This document shows, piece by piece, positions 25,448 through 34,266 of a stretch of DNA of 49,371 bases. The notes under the pieces were generated by a model, which was not told where the DNA came from, made no database searches, and saw only the letters and a program-made list of their open reading frames with translations. Positions within the stretch are counted from its first letter, which is position 1. Each line of letters opens with the position of its first letter. Source of the DNA: Salipiger mangrovisoli (GTDB lineage Bacteria; Pseudomonadota; Alphaproteobacteria; Rhodobacterales; Rhodobacteraceae); the NCBI RefSeq assembly GCF_015223355.1, contig NZ_JADFFK010000030.1:1-49371 (forward strand), written 5' to 3'. The translations under genes and the position numbers were made by a program.

Positions 25448-26602
25448 ATGGAGCTGACGCCGATCCATCATCCCCCTCACCCAGAGGAAATGGCGGGGCG
25501 CCTGTCGCGCCTGCAAGCCGAAATGGCGACGCAGGGCCTAGACTGGTACGTTTCCTTCCAGCCGGACAACATCTACTACCTCACCAATTTCGCCAACTTC
25601 GTGCACGAGCGGCCCTTCGTGCTGCTGATCCCTGCCAGCGGCATCCCGGTCTTCGTCGTGCCCAAGCTTGAGATCCCGCATGTCGAAAGCCGCGCCATCG
25701 GTGCGCTGACACTGCTCGACTATTTCGAGTTCCCCGCGCCCGAGGGTGGCAACTGGTTCGACAGGGTGGCCGAGGTTCTCGGGCAGACCGGCCGCGTCGG
25801 CGTGGAATCCGTGTGCCAGTTGCAGATCCTCGAGGCGATCAAGGGCGCGCGGGTCCGGACCGACATCATCGACGACCTGCGCATGATGAAAACGCCCTAC
25901 GAAGTCGGCCGCATGGTGCGGGCTGGCCAGATTGCCTCTGCCGCCATGGCCGACATGCTCGCCACGACGGTACCGGGCCGGTCGCTGGGCGAAGTCACCG
26001 CGGCGGCGAACCGCTTGATCTACGCGGCCATGGTGGCCGACAACCCGTCTATCAACCCGCAGGCGACAAAACTCACCTCGGTCTTCCACCCCGCGCAATA
26101 TTCGCACGATCCCCACAACTTCGGGGATCTGGACATGCGGATGCAGGAGGGCGGCCCGCATGTCGGCATCATCAACGCAGTGATGGATGGCTATGGCACG
26201 GAAATCGAACGCACCTTCTTCCTTGGCCACGTGCCGGAGGCCGCGCGCAGGCCCTACGACGTGATGATGCAGGCGCGGGCGCTGGTCTTCGAGCTGGTGA
26301 AACCCGGCGTTTCGATGTCCGAGGTCGATGCCGAGGTGAACGCGCTGTTTCGTGCGGCCGGCTACGGGCAGAACCTCCTGCACCGCGCCGGCCACGGCAT
26401 GGGAGTCACCGCCCACGAGGCCCCCTTTCTCGCCGAGGGTGACCGCAGGATCCTGAAGGCGGGCATGAGCTTCACCGTCGAACCGGGGATCTATTTTCCC
26501 GGCGTCGGCGGGTTCCGACACTCTGACACGATCCTCGTGACGGACAGCGGCAACATCCGCCTCACCGAGGGACCGGACAGTCTCGAGGCAATGACCCTCT
26601 GA
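25448..26602 (+). CDS. M24-fold protein lacking most metal ligands (creatinase/ectoine-hydrolase-like)
   Basis: 384 residues with the full two-domain M24 fold: N-terminal SRLQAEMATQGLDWYVSFQP, catalytic GYGTEIERTFFLG, HRAGHGMGVTAHEAPF and SFTVEPGIYFPGVGG. Compared with its neighbour, the first ligand Asp is replaced (I241, nearest polar N243), the second is E252, H316 and E345 are kept, and the last Glu is S359. Metal-free relatives with this pattern include creatinase and ectoine hydrolase, which cleave C-N bonds without metal. So this is probably an amidinohydrolase- or amidase-like enzyme rather than a peptidase. The start follows AAAGGA at good spacing. It is the last gene of the operon. 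Confidence 0.85.
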   Translation: MELTPIHHPPHPEEMAGRLSRLQAEMATQGLDWYVSFQPDNIYYLTNFANFVHERPFVLLIPASGIPVFVVPKLEIPHVESRAIGALTLLDYFEFPAPEGGNWFDRVAEVLGQTGRVGVESVCQLQILEAIKGARVRTDIIDDLRMMKTPYEVGRMVRAGQIASAAMADMLATTVPGRSLGEVTAAANRLIYAAMVADNPSINPQATKLTSVFHPAQYSHDPHNFGDLDMRMQEGGPHVGIINAVMDGYGTEIERTFFLGHVPEAARRPYDVMMQARALVFELVKPGVSMSEVDAEVNALFRAAGYGQNLLHRAGHGMGVTAHEAPFLAEGDRRILKAGMSFTVEPGIYFPGVGGFRHSDTILVTDSGNIRLTEGPDSLEAMTL

Positions 26603-27465
26603 CATCCGTGGCCCCCCTCCCGTGCATGGCGCGCGTGTGCGCCCATCGCCGCGCCGGTCCGCAAGGCTCCATCGCACCTCATTGCCGGTCGGCCGCATTT
26701 CCGATTGCCACCGCGCCTCGCCACCGGGAATTCAGAGACTGTATTCGCTGAGGAAATGGGATGTTCGGCAATGTGACTTATGGAGATCCACACGATCAGG
26801 AATAAGGCGTCCCACCCATTTCCGCCCTGAACTCTCGGAAATTGCATGTGCTTCGATAGAGTAATTGCGAATATCGACCAATGACATCATCGAATTTCAA
26901 CGGCATGCACTTCCCCGAAAATCCCAGCGGAAATATCGGTGGAATTGCGCTTGCGGCTCGTTCCCTTGCGCCGAAAGCGAAGCGCCCCCAATAGACCCGG
27001 CAGGAAATACGTCGGCCATTCGCCCCGACCGGTCCCGGCCGCGTGCCGGACAGCACGGTGCCCTCAGGACCCTCAGCCGGGCGGACTCGAACTCACCTGC
27101 CGTTCCGCCACGACGCCCACCCGCCAAAGACAGGGTGCCCCCGGTGAGCAAGCCAATCGACGTGACCGGCAGCGCCGCCATCGTCACCTGTGGCCCCGGC
27201 GCTCTGGGCATCCAGTCCCGCAAGCAGCCTGGGGGCGCAGGTCCCCGGTCTCGGCACGCGCCTCTGCAACTTCTTCGCCGTGTTGCGCGACGACCTGCGC
27301 GACAAGACCTGCACGATTGCTGCCAACGGCACGACGCTCGTCGCGTGGCGGGCTCGAGGCTCGACATCTCGGTCAGCTACGCCATGGCGACAGCAAGCTC
27401 GATGGCGGCTTCATCACCCGGTGCGCGGTCGCCCGACCTCTGGCGGGTGGGGCGCGTCTCGCCGA
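26603..27465. other. 863-bp gene-poor gap between convergent units
   Basis: No convincing gene fills this space. The first part carries an imperfect hairpin (26626-26646) that may end the upstream operon. Bases about 26740-26900 are AT-richer than the surroundings and have stops in all frames with no recognisable product. From about 27140 the base composition becomes protein-like again but the frames are interrupted. In such a compact genome this is most simply a decayed insertion or deletion scar. Confidence 0.5.
27144..27215 (+). pseudogene. Possible remnant of a short-chain dehydrogenase N terminus
   Basis: From GTG 27144 the frame reads SKPIDVTGSAAIVTCGPGALG. This strongly resembles the first strand and glycine-rich NAD(P) loop of short-chain dehydrogenases, which usually read VTGG-x-GALG or VTGG-x-GIG; here the second Gly position is Cys. 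Beyond about 27215 the frame becomes Arg/Pro-rich and unlike protein, and no SDR catalytic Tyr-x-x-x-Lys is found. If real, only a fragment survives, broken by a frameshift or deletion. The match is short and could be chance. Confidence 0.3.
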
Positions 27466-28542
27466 TCAGGCAGCCATGAGCCGGACACCGCTTTCACCGT
27501 CGAAATAGTGCAGATCGCGGGTGTCATAGCGCAGCGGGATCGCCGTGTCGCGGCGCAGCGCGATGTCCGGCGCAAGCCGCGCGGTCATCTCGTGCCCGCC
27601 AAAGCGGCAGATTGCCAGCGTGTCGGACCCCAGCGGCTCGTAGACCTCGACCACCGGGGACAGGCGCGGCGCAGCACCCTCGGCCCAGATCAGATGCTCG
27701 GGGCGGATCCCGACGTCGAGCCTTGCGCCGTCGCGCGCGGGCACCTCGCCCAGATCCAGCGCCTCGTTGCCCACCCGCAGGCGCGGCGCGCCGGTGCTGC
27801 GGTCCAGAACGCCCGAGAAGATGTTCATCTGCGGCGAGCCGATGAATTCGCCGACAAAGCGGCTGTTGGGGCGGTTGTAGAGCTCCATCGGGGGGCCTTC
27901 CTGCACGATCCGCCCGGATTTCAGCACCACCACCTTGTCGGCCAGCGTCATCGCTTCGGTCTGGTCGTGGGTGACATAGATCATCGTCGTGCCCAGCATC
28001 GCGTGCAGGCGCTTGATCTGCGTGCGCATTTCGACCCGCAGCTTGGCGTCGAGGTTCGAGAGCGGCTCGTCGAAGAGAAACACCGAAGGCTCGCGCACGA
28101 TGGCCCGCCCCATGGCGACGCGCTGGCGCTGGCCGCCCGAAAGCTGTCCCGGCTTGCGATCAAGGTAATCGCCGATTTGCAGGATCCGCGCCGCTTCCTC
28201 GACGCGGGGGCCGATCTCGGAGGGCTTGGCGCCGCGCATCTTGAGACCAAAGCCGATGTTCTCGCGGATCGTCATATGCGGGTAGAGCGCGTAGTCCTGA
28301 AACACCATCGCCACGTCGCGCCCCTTGGGCTCGACCTCGTTGACCACCCGGCCGCCGATGCGCAGCGTCCCGGCCGAGATCTCCTCGAGCCCGGCGATCA
28401 TCCGCAGCATGGTGGACTTGCCGCAACCCGAAGGACCAACGAAGGCCACGAACTCGCCGTCGTTCACATGCAGGTCAACCCCGTGGATGGCGCGCAACGC
28501 GCCGTATTCCTTGACGATCCCCTCTAGTCGGATCTCAGCCAT
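27466..28542 (-). CDS. ABC ATP-binding protein, MalK/UgpC class
   Basis: A cytoplasmic ATPase of 358 residues. Walker [10 protein letters not shown] is at about 36-44, [11 protein letters not shown] holds the Q-loop, LSGGQRQ is at about 134-140, Walker [16 protein letters not shown] and H-loop THDQTEA. A C-terminal TOBE region carries GIRPEHL. The ribosome site is GGGAGGAGGACGGA. It is divergent from the GntR-led operon that encodes the matching binding protein and two MalF/MalG-type permeases but no ATPase. It is therefore the energising subunit of that importer, with both halves likely controlled from the shared 120-bp region. Confidence 0.93.
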   Translation of the reverse strand: MAEIRLEGIVKEYGALRAIHGVDLHVNDGEFVAFVGPSGCGKSTMLRMIAGLEEISAGTLRIGGRVVNEVEPKGRDVAMVFQDYALYPHMTIRENIGFGLKMRGAKPSEIGPRVEEAARILQIGDYLDRKPGQLSGGQRQRVAMGRAIVREPSVFLFDEPLSNLDAKLRVEMRTQIKRLHAMLGTTMIYVTHDQTEAMTLADKVVVLKSGRIVQEGPPMELYNRPNSRFVGEFIGSPQMNIFSGVLDRSTGAPRLRVGNEALDLGEVPARDGARLDVGIRPEHLIWAEGAAPRLSPVVEVYEPLGSDTLAICRFGGHEMTARLAPDIALRRDTAIPLRYDTRDLHYFDGESGVRLMAA

Positions 28543-28580
28543 TCCGTCCTCCTCCCGTGCGCCAGCGAAATTCGATCTTG

Positions 28581-28612
28581 CATTATCGATAATTCATAGG
28601 TTATCGATAATG
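28581..28612. promoter_or_regulatory. Double-palindrome operator between the ATPase and GntR genes
   Basis: CATTATCGATAA (28581-28592) and TTATCGATAATG (28601-28612) are perfect inverted copies separated by 8 bp. Each contains the self-complementary TTATCGATAA. The two dyad centres are 18 bp apart. Location midway in the divergent promoter region suggests two dimer sites for the FCD-GntR protein encoded next door, controlling both transcription units. Confidence 0.65.
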
Positions 28613-28662
28613 AGGATTTCAGACAAGTCCCGAATGCGGGACACGAGGAGGAGCGGCGCGCC

Positions 28663-29361
28663 ATGGCCGTCGAGAGTTTCAGCCAATCCACCGTGACCGA
28701 ACTGGTGCCGCGCCAGTCCAGCCGCCGCAGCCATGCGCTTTTCGTCGCGCTGCAGAAGGAGATCGTGCTGGGCCAGCTTGTCCCCGAGCAGGCGCTGACC
28801 GAGCTTGACCTCGCGCAGCGCTTCCAGTGCAGCCAGGGCACCGTGCGCGAGGCGCTCATGCAGCTGAGCGAAGAGGGGCTCGTGAAGCGCCTGCCGAACC
28901 GGGGCACTCATGTCGCCCCCTGCCATGCCGATGATGCCCGCGCCCTTCTGGAGCTGCGCCGCGACGTGGAATGCCGCCATCTCGACCGGGTGGTCTCGCG
29001 CGCCGATGCGGCGCTGAAGGGCGATCTGCACGCGCTGCTGAACGCCATGCGAAATGCCGCCCGCGACGGCGACGAATACCTGCTGTCGGTGCACGACCGG
29101 GCGTTTCACACGCGGCTCTTCGAAACCGCCGACTTGCCGCTGGTGACGCCGATCCTGACCCGCTGCCTGATCCACAACCACCGGTACAAGATCCTCAACT
29201 CGCAGCCGAACCGCGCGCTGGAGGAAACCGCCGAGCGGCACGTGCCGATCCTGCACGCACTGGAGGCGCGGGACGTCGAGGCGCTGCGCGGGCTGCTGTC
29301 GCACCATATCGCCACCATCGTGGATTTCGGCCCTGACCTGACAAGCGTGGACGGCGCGTGA
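28663..29361 (+). CDS. GntR-family regulator, FadR subfamily (FCD domain)
   Basis: A transcription factor of 232 residues. The winged helix-turn-helix spans about 25-85 (LQKEIVLGQLVPEQALTELD, LAQRFQCSQGTVREALMQLSEEGLVKRLPNRGTHV). An all-helical FCD domain follows with the metal/ligand motif residues in LELRRDVECRH, SVHDRAFHTRLFE and ERHVPILHALEARD. The ribosome site is GAGGAGGAG. It overlaps the downstream hydrolase gene by one base (TGATG). FCD regulators of sugar-acid operons usually respond to a pathway carboxylate. The double palindrome upstream is its likely operator. Confidence 0.92.
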   Translation: MAVESFSQSTVTELVPRQSSRRSHALFVALQKEIVLGQLVPEQALTELDLAQRFQCSQGTVREALMQLSEEGLVKRLPNRGTHVAPCHADDARALLELRRDVECRHLDRVVSRADAALKGDLHALLNAMRNAARDGDEYLLSVHDRAFHTRLFETADLPLVTPILTRCLIHNHRYKILNSQPNRALEETAERHVPILHALEARDVEALRGLLSHHIATIVDFGPDLTSVDGA

Positions 29362-30275
29362 TGAGCATCATGGCCCCCAGCGCGACCATGCAGGCGGTGC
29401 TCGACCGGCTTTCCCGCGAGGACGCCGGGCTCGGCGATCCCACGCTGCTTGAGCCGCAGCACGGGCGCACCCTCGCCGCGCTCGGCAACCTGCGCTGGAA
29501 CGAGGAGCTGCCCGTGATGGCCGAGACGCGCAACGTGATCCACGCCGGGATGCCGGCGCGGCTCGTCGTCCCGCACAACGATGCGGGCCGCGAGGCGATC
29601 CTGCATGTGCATGGCGGCGGTTGGGCCTTCTGCTCGCCGATGACCCACGAAGGGGCAGCCCGGCGTCTGGCCGAGGCCTGTGCCTGCCCGGTGCTGACCT
29701 TCGACTACAGGCTCGCCCCCGAACACCCCTACCCCGCCGGGCTCGACGACGTGGTCGAGGCCTGGAGCGCCCGCGACCGAGGACGCCGCTGGAGCCTCGC
29801 CGGCGACAGCGCCGGGGCCAATCTCGCGCTCGCCGCCATGTTGCGGCTGCTGGACGAGGGCTCCGAACTGCCCGCCGCCGCGCTGCTCTTCTACGGCGTC
29901 TACGGCGCGGATTTCGCGACCCCGAGCTACCTTGCCAATGCCGAGGGCCCCGGCCTGACCCGCGCCAAGATGATGCGCTACTGGGACTGGTACACCGCCG
30001 CGGATCAGCGCGCGCAGCCCTGCGTCGCGCCGCTCGCCGCCAGCGACGCGCAGCTCGCCGCGCTGCCGCCGCTCTATCTCAACGCCGCCGCGCTCGACCC
30101 GCTGCTGTCGGACACCGAACTGCTGGTGGCCCGGCTGCGCGCGCTCGGCCGCGGCGACCGCTACGACCGTTTCGAGGGGGTCGTGCACGGATTCATGCAG
30201 ATGGGCAACGCCCTGCCGGAGGCGCGGGAGGCCTTCGTCAAAACCGGGGAGGCCTTTCGGCAGATCACCGCCTGA
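29361..30275 (+). CDS. Alpha/beta hydrolase, hormone-sensitive-lipase (Abhydrolase_3) family
   Basis: A serine hydrolase of 304 residues. The oxyanion-hole motif HGGGW is at 84-88, the nucleophile elbow GDSAG has S150, and the acid and base are probably D246 (AALDPLLSD) and H276 (VVHGFMQM). No signal peptide is seen, so it should act in the cytoplasm on an ester or lactone. It sits between the regulator (1-bp overlap) and the binding-protein gene (31-bp gap), which makes it part of the sugar-derivative uptake operon. De-esterification of an acylated sugar or opening of a lactone is a reasonable but unproven role. Confidence 0.88.
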   Translation: MSIMAPSATMQAVLDRLSREDAGLGDPTLLEPQHGRTLAALGNLRWNEELPVMAETRNVIHAGMPARLVVPHNDAGREAILHVHGGGWAFCSPMTHEGAARRLAEACACPVLTFDYRLAPEHPYPAGLDDVVEAWSARDRGRRWSLAGDSAGANLALAAMLRLLDEGSELPAAALLFYGVYGADFATPSYLANAEGPGLTRAKMMRYWDWYTAADQRAQPCVAPLAASDAQLAALPPLYLNAAALDPLLSDTELLVARLRALGRGDRYDRFEGVVHGFMQMGNALPEAREAFVKTGEAFRQITA

Positions 30276-30306
30276 GGAGGGCGGACAACCAAGGGAGGAG
30301 GAAGAC

Positions 30307-31521
30307 ATGAAACTCGCAAGGACCCTGGGACTGGCATCCGTGCTGGCCCTCAGCGCCGGGCTCGCCCATGCCGACAGCACGGTGCGCTTCTGGTACCACT
30401 TCGACAATGCCGACAACCCGATGGACGCGCTGATCGCCGCCTTCGAAGAGGCCAATCCCGGCATCACCGTCGAGGCCGAGAACGTGCCGTGGAACAGCTA
30501 CTACGATCAGCTCTACACGGCGATCATCGGTGGCAACGCCCCGGATGCGGCAATGGTCAAGGCCTTCGCCCAGCCCCGCCTCGTCGAGATGGGCGCGCTG
30601 GCGCCGATCGACGACTGGCTGGCAGGCTGGGACGGCACCGCGGCGCTGCAGGACAACCTGATCGACCTGGTGAAGGGACCTGACGGCACGCAGTACTACC
30701 TGCCGGTGCAATACGTGGTGCTCTACCTCTACTATCGCCCGGACATGTTCGCCGACCTCGGCCTGGAGGTACCGACCACCTGCGAAGCGTTCCGCGAGGC
30801 CGCCAAGGCGCTGACCCGCGACACCGACGGCGACGGGCAGACCGACGTCTACGGCTTCGGCTTTCGCGGCGCGAAAGGCGGGCACGACCACTGGGCCAGC
30901 TTCGTGCTGGGGGCCGAAGGGGTCAGCCTGACCGAGGGTCTGACCTCGGAGGCGGGCGTGGCCGGCACGCAGTTCGTCGCGGATCTTTTCCAGAAGGACG
31001 AAGTCTTCCCGCCCTCGGCACCGAACGACGGCTTCCAGGAGATCATCGGCGCCTTCAAGGCGGGCAAGACCGCGATGACCATCCACCACATCGGTTCGGC
31101 CAACGGCATGGTCGAGGCGCTCGGCGACAACGTCTCCGCCGCGCCGGTGCCGGACTGCGGCGGCGGGCGCTGGACCGCCTTCGGCGACGAAAGCACCGCG
31201 GTGCTCTCCAATGCCGAGGACCCCGAGGCCGCCTGGAAGTGGATCAGCTTCCTGTCCTCGGCCGGCAACAACGCCAAGTTCAACGAGGCGACCGGCCAGC
31301 TGCCGGTGGTGAAGGCCGACAGCGAGAGTTGGACGCTGCACCCGCAGCGCTTCGTGCAGGCCACCGTCGACAGCCTGCCCTTCGCGCAGATGCTGCCGAA
31401 CAGCTCCGCCACCGCCGATTTCGTCAACACCGTCTGGCCGACCGCCATGCAGCGCGTGCTCACCGGCGACATCACCGCCGAGGAGATGAACGCCGAGATC
31501 GCCAAGCTCTACGGCGGCTGA
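30307..31521 (+). CDS. Extracellular solute-binding protein, family 1 (MalE/UgpB class)
   Basis: A periplasmic binding protein of 404 residues. The signal peptide MKLARTLGLASVLALSAGLA precedes HADSTVRFWYHFDNAD. Class motifs are NPGITVEAENVPWNSYYDQL, KAFAQPRLVEMGAL and FKAGKTAMTIHHIGS. A DTDGDGQTD loop near residues 176-184 resembles a calcium-binding EF-hand-type loop, an uncommon but known ornament in this family. The ribosome site is GGGAGGAGGAAGAC. The family transports oligosaccharides, sugar alcohols or glycerol phosphates; the downstream enzymes point to a sugar acid or its derivative. Confidence 0.92.
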   Translation: MKLARTLGLASVLALSAGLAHADSTVRFWYHFDNADNPMDALIAAFEEANPGITVEAENVPWNSYYDQLYTAIIGGNAPDAAMVKAFAQPRLVEMGALAPIDDWLAGWDGTAALQDNLIDLVKGPDGTQYYLPVQYVVLYLYYRPDMFADLGLEVPTTCEAFREAAKALTRDTDGDGQTDVYGFGFRGAKGGHDHWASFVLGAEGVSLTEGLTSEAGVAGTQFVADLFQKDEVFPPSAPNDGFQEIIGAFKAGKTAMTIHHIGSANGMVEALGDNVSAAPVPDCGGGRWTAFGDESTAVLSNAEDPEAAWKWISFLSSAGNNAKFNEATGQLPVVKADSESWTLHPQRFVQATVDSLPFAQMLPNSSATADFVNTVWPTAMQRVLTGDITAEEMNAEIAKLYGG

Positions 31522-31536
31522 CCCGGCGGACCACCC

Positions 31537-31566
31537 GGCCGGGCGGCAGGCTCCCGCCTCCCGGCC
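31537..31566 (+). other. Intercistronic hairpin after the binding-protein gene
   Basis: GGCCGGG (31537-31543) pairs with CCCGGCC (31560-31566), with further GGC/GCC pairing inside. It starts 16 bases after the stop codon of the binding protein. It probably protects that cistron's mRNA relative to the downstream permeases. No T-run is seen. Confidence 0.45.
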
Positions 31567-31603
31567 GGCCCTCTCCAGCGATTTTCCCCGAGCGATCCGG
31601 ACA

Positions 31604-32530
31604 ATGACCGACGCAACCATGACCCATGCCCATTCCCAGGAGGCACCCCCCCGCCGCGCGCTCGCACGGCAGGTGCTGCCCTACGCGATGCTTTCACCGG
31701 CGGTTCTCGTGACGCTTGCGATCGTCTTCTTTCCGATGGTCCAGACCGCCTGGATGAGCCTGCACGACTACGTGCTCTTCCGACCCAACGTCTTCGAATG
31801 GGTCGGGCTGAAGAACTTCCGCACCGCGCTGCAGGACGAGGTCTTCTGGATCTCGCTCTGGCACACGGTGATCTGGATGTGCACCACGATCCCAGCGCAA
31901 CTTTTGCTGGGGCTGGTCACCGCGCTGCTGCTCAACCAGAGCTTCCCCTGGCGGCCCCTTGCCCGCGCGCTGATCATCATTCCCTGGGCGTTGCCCTCGG
32001 TGGTGATCGCGCTGATGTGGGTGTGGATCTACGACAGCAACTACGGCGTCGCCAACGAGTTCCTGCTGCGTCTTGGTCTCATCCAGAAGGCGATCCCCTG
32101 GCTCGCCAACCCCGACACGGCGCTGGCCTCGATCATCCTGACGCTGACCTGGCAGGGCTTTCCCTTCTTCGCGGTGATGATCCTCGCCGGGCTTCAATCG
32201 ATCCCGCGCAGCTACTACGAGGCCGCCTCGATCGACGGCGCAAGCACCTGGCGGCAGTTCTGGCACATCACCCTGCCCGGCATCTCGGGGGTCATGGTGA
32301 CCGCGGTTCTGCTGCGCACGATCTGGGTCGCCAACAGCTTCGATGTGATCTTCGTGATGACCGGCGGCGGGCCGGGCTATGCCACCTACACGCTGCCGCT
32401 CTTCGCCTTCGTCAAGGCGCGCACCAACCTCGACTTCGGATATGGCTCGGCCATCGCGGTCTTGTTCACACTGCTGCTGATGCTGGTGGTGGTCGTCTAC
32501 CTCAAGCGCACCGGAAAGGCGGTGTCCTGA
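31604..32530 (+). CDS. Sugar ABC permease, MalF/UgpA class
   Basis: An inner-membrane permease of 308 residues with six helices, the first being MLSPAVLVTLAIVFFPMVQT. The EAA loop is YYEAASIDGASTWRQFWHITLP, about residues 205-226. The start ATG at 31604 has only a weak upstream GAG; an in-frame ATG at 31619 is an alternative start. Its stop codon overlaps the next permease start (TGATG). It pairs with the MalG-type permease and the divergent MalK-type ATPase. Confidence 0.92.
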   Translation: MTDATMTHAHSQEAPPRRALARQVLPYAMLSPAVLVTLAIVFFPMVQTAWMSLHDYVLFRPNVFEWVGLKNFRTALQDEVFWISLWHTVIWMCTTIPAQLLLGLVTALLLNQSFPWRPLARALIIIPWALPSVVIALMWVWIYDSNYGVANEFLLRLGLIQKAIPWLANPDTALASIILTLTWQGFPFFAVMILAGLQSIPRSYYEAASIDGASTWRQFWHITLPGISGVMVTAVLLRTIWVANSFDVIFVMTGGGPGYATYTLPLFAFVKARTNLDFGYGSAIAVLFTLLLMLVVVVYLKRTGKAVS

Positions 32531-33363
32531 TGGCCCTCGGACGACGCTCGACCCTGCGGCGCATCCTGACCGTGGACCTGCCGATGCTGGCGATCCTCGC
32601 CTTCACGCTCGGCCCCTACCTGTGGATGTTCCTGACCTCGATCAGCGACGAAAGCACGCTCTTCACCGAGGGCCCGTCGATCTGGAACGCCACGATCGAG
32701 AATTACACCCGGCTCTTCGCCACCGTCGGCTTCGCCGACAACCTGCTCGACAGCCTGATCGTCGCGTCCGGCACGGTGGCGGTGGGGCTCTCGCTCAGCG
32801 TGACGGCGGCCTATGCCTTCTCGCGCTTCAACTTCCGCGGCAAGCGGATCCTGATGCTGCAATTCCTGCTCATCAACATGTTCCCGCTGGTGCTGCTGAT
32901 CCTGCCGCTCTTCGTGCTGATGCGCGTGCTGGGGCTGCTCGACACGCATCTGGCGCTGATCATCGCCAATTCCACGGTCGCGATCCCCTTCTCGATCTGG
33001 ATGATGGTCAGCTACATGAACGGCATCCCGCGCTCGCTCGACGAGGCGGCGATGACCGACGGCTGCACCCGGATGCAGGCGCTGCGCCGGGTGGTGCTGC
33101 CGCTCTGCCTGCCGGGGATCATCGCCACCGGCATCTACATCTTCATCACATCCTGGAACGAGTATCTCTACGCGCTCACGCTGGGCGGGCGGAACGTGCG
33201 CACGATCACCGTCGCCGTGCAGACCCTCATCGGCGAATACGAGGTGCAATGGGGCCTGCTGACCGCAGGTGGCATCGTCGGCGCGCTGCCCGCGACCGTG
33301 CTCTTCCTGGCCGTGCAGAAACGCCTGATCTCCGGCCTGACCCAGGGCGCGGTAAAGGGCTGA
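32530..33363 (+). CDS. Sugar ABC permease, MalG/UgpE class
   Basis: An inner-membrane permease of 277 residues. Motifs include GPYLWMFLTSISDE in the first helix region and the EAA loop LDEAAMTDGCTRMQALRRVVLP, about residues 171-192. The C terminus carries the MalG-type FLAVQKRLISGLTQGAVKG ending. Translational coupling to the upstream permease is through a 1-bp overlap. The epimerase gene begins 15 bp downstream, tying transport to catabolism. Confidence 0.93.
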   Translation: MALGRRSTLRRILTVDLPMLAILAFTLGPYLWMFLTSISDESTLFTEGPSIWNATIENYTRLFATVGFADNLLDSLIVASGTVAVGLSLSVTAAYAFSRFNFRGKRILMLQFLLINMFPLVLLILPLFVLMRVLGLLDTHLALIIANSTVAIPFSIWMMVSYMNGIPRSLDEAAMTDGCTRMQALRRVVLPLCLPGIIATGIYIFITSWNEYLYALTLGGRNVRTITVAVQTLIGEYEVQWGLLTAGGIVGALPATVLFLAVQKRLISGLTQGAVKG

Positions 33364-33378
33364 CGAAAGGACGAGGAC

Positions 33379-34266
33379 TTGGACAATCCCATCGGCATCA
33401 TCTCCATGCAGTTCACCCGGCCGTTCACCGGCAAGGACCTGCACTACTTCCAGAAATCCGCCGAACTCGGCTTCGACTTCGTCGAGTTGCTGGTGCCCGA
33501 ACCCGAGGACGCGCTGCCGCTCGACGAGGTGCGCAAGGCCGCCGAGGACGCGGGCATCTTCACCGTGCTGGCGGCGCGGGTAAACCCGCAGCGATCCATA
33601 GCCTCGGATGATGCGGCAAACCGGCAAGGCGGACTCGACTATCTCAAGCACTGCGTCGATGTCGCCGCTGAACTGGGCGCGGGCATCGTCGGCGGGCCGC
33701 TCTACGGCGAGCCGATGGTCTTCGCCGGGCGCCCCCCGGTGCCGCGCAGCGACGACGACATCGCCGCTCGCGCCGACCGCACGATCTCGGGACTCGCCGA
33801 GGTCGCGCCGCGGGCGCGGGCCGCCGGGATCACTTTTGCCGTCGAGGCGCTGAACCGCTTCGAAACGGACATCCTGTCGACCACGCGGCAGGCGGTCGAG
33901 GTGGTCGACGCGGTGAACGATGCCGGGCTGAAGCTGATGCTCGATACCTTCCACATGAACATGGAGGACCGCTCGATCCCCGACGCGATCCGTCTCGCCG
34001 GGGACCGCATCGCGCATTTCCAGGCCAACGAGAACCACCGCGGCCATCCCGGCACCGGCCATCTCGACTGGACCGCGATCATGCGCGCGCTGCATCAGGT
34101 GGGCTACAGCGGCCCGATCTCGTTGGAACCCTTCCGCCGCGCCGACGACCGCGTCGCCCTGCCGATCGCCCATTGGCGCGCCCCGCGCGAGGACGAGAGC
34201 GCCAAGCTGCGCGCCGGTCTCGGCGTCATCCGAAACGCCCTTGCCCTGGCCGAGGTGGACCAATGA
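33379..34266 (+). CDS. Sugar isomerase/epimerase, tagatose-3-epimerase-like TIM barrel
   Basis: 295 residues of the xylose-isomerase-like TIM-barrel superfamily. The four metal ligands of ketose 3-epimerases are recognisable: Glu in [12 protein letters not shown], Asp in [12 protein letters not shown], His in [13 protein letters not shown] and Glu in ISLEPFRR. The expected role is cytoplasmic epimerisation of a ketose at C3, or an IolE/hydroxypyruvate-isomerase-like step. The start is TTG 33379, after AAAGGACGAGGAC; there is no ATG nearby in frame. The gene overlaps the next one by 4 bp (ATGA). Confidence 0.87.
   Translation: MDNPIGIISMQFTRPFTGKDLHYFQKSAELGFDFVELLVPEPEDALPLDEVRKAAEDAGIFTVLAARVNPQRSIASDDAANRQGGLDYLKHCVDVAAELGAGIVGGPLYGEPMVFAGRPPVPRSDDDIAARADRTISGLAEVAPRARAAGITFAVEALNRFETDILSTTRQAVEVVDAVNDAGLKLMLDTFHMNMEDRSIPDAIRLAGDRIAHFQANENHRGHPGTGHLDWTAIMRALHQVGYSGPISLEPFRRADDRVALPIAHWRAPREDESAKLRAGLGVIRNALALAEVDQ

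Noticed and set aside
26740..26900. Insertion-sequence remnant in the AT-richer part of the gap
   Set aside because: No terminal inverted repeats, target duplication or transposase-like peptide could be recognised.
28581..28612. CRISPR-like or tandem repeat at the double palindrome
   Set aside because: Only two copies, inverted and 8 bp apart, in a promoter region; a regulator site explains it better.
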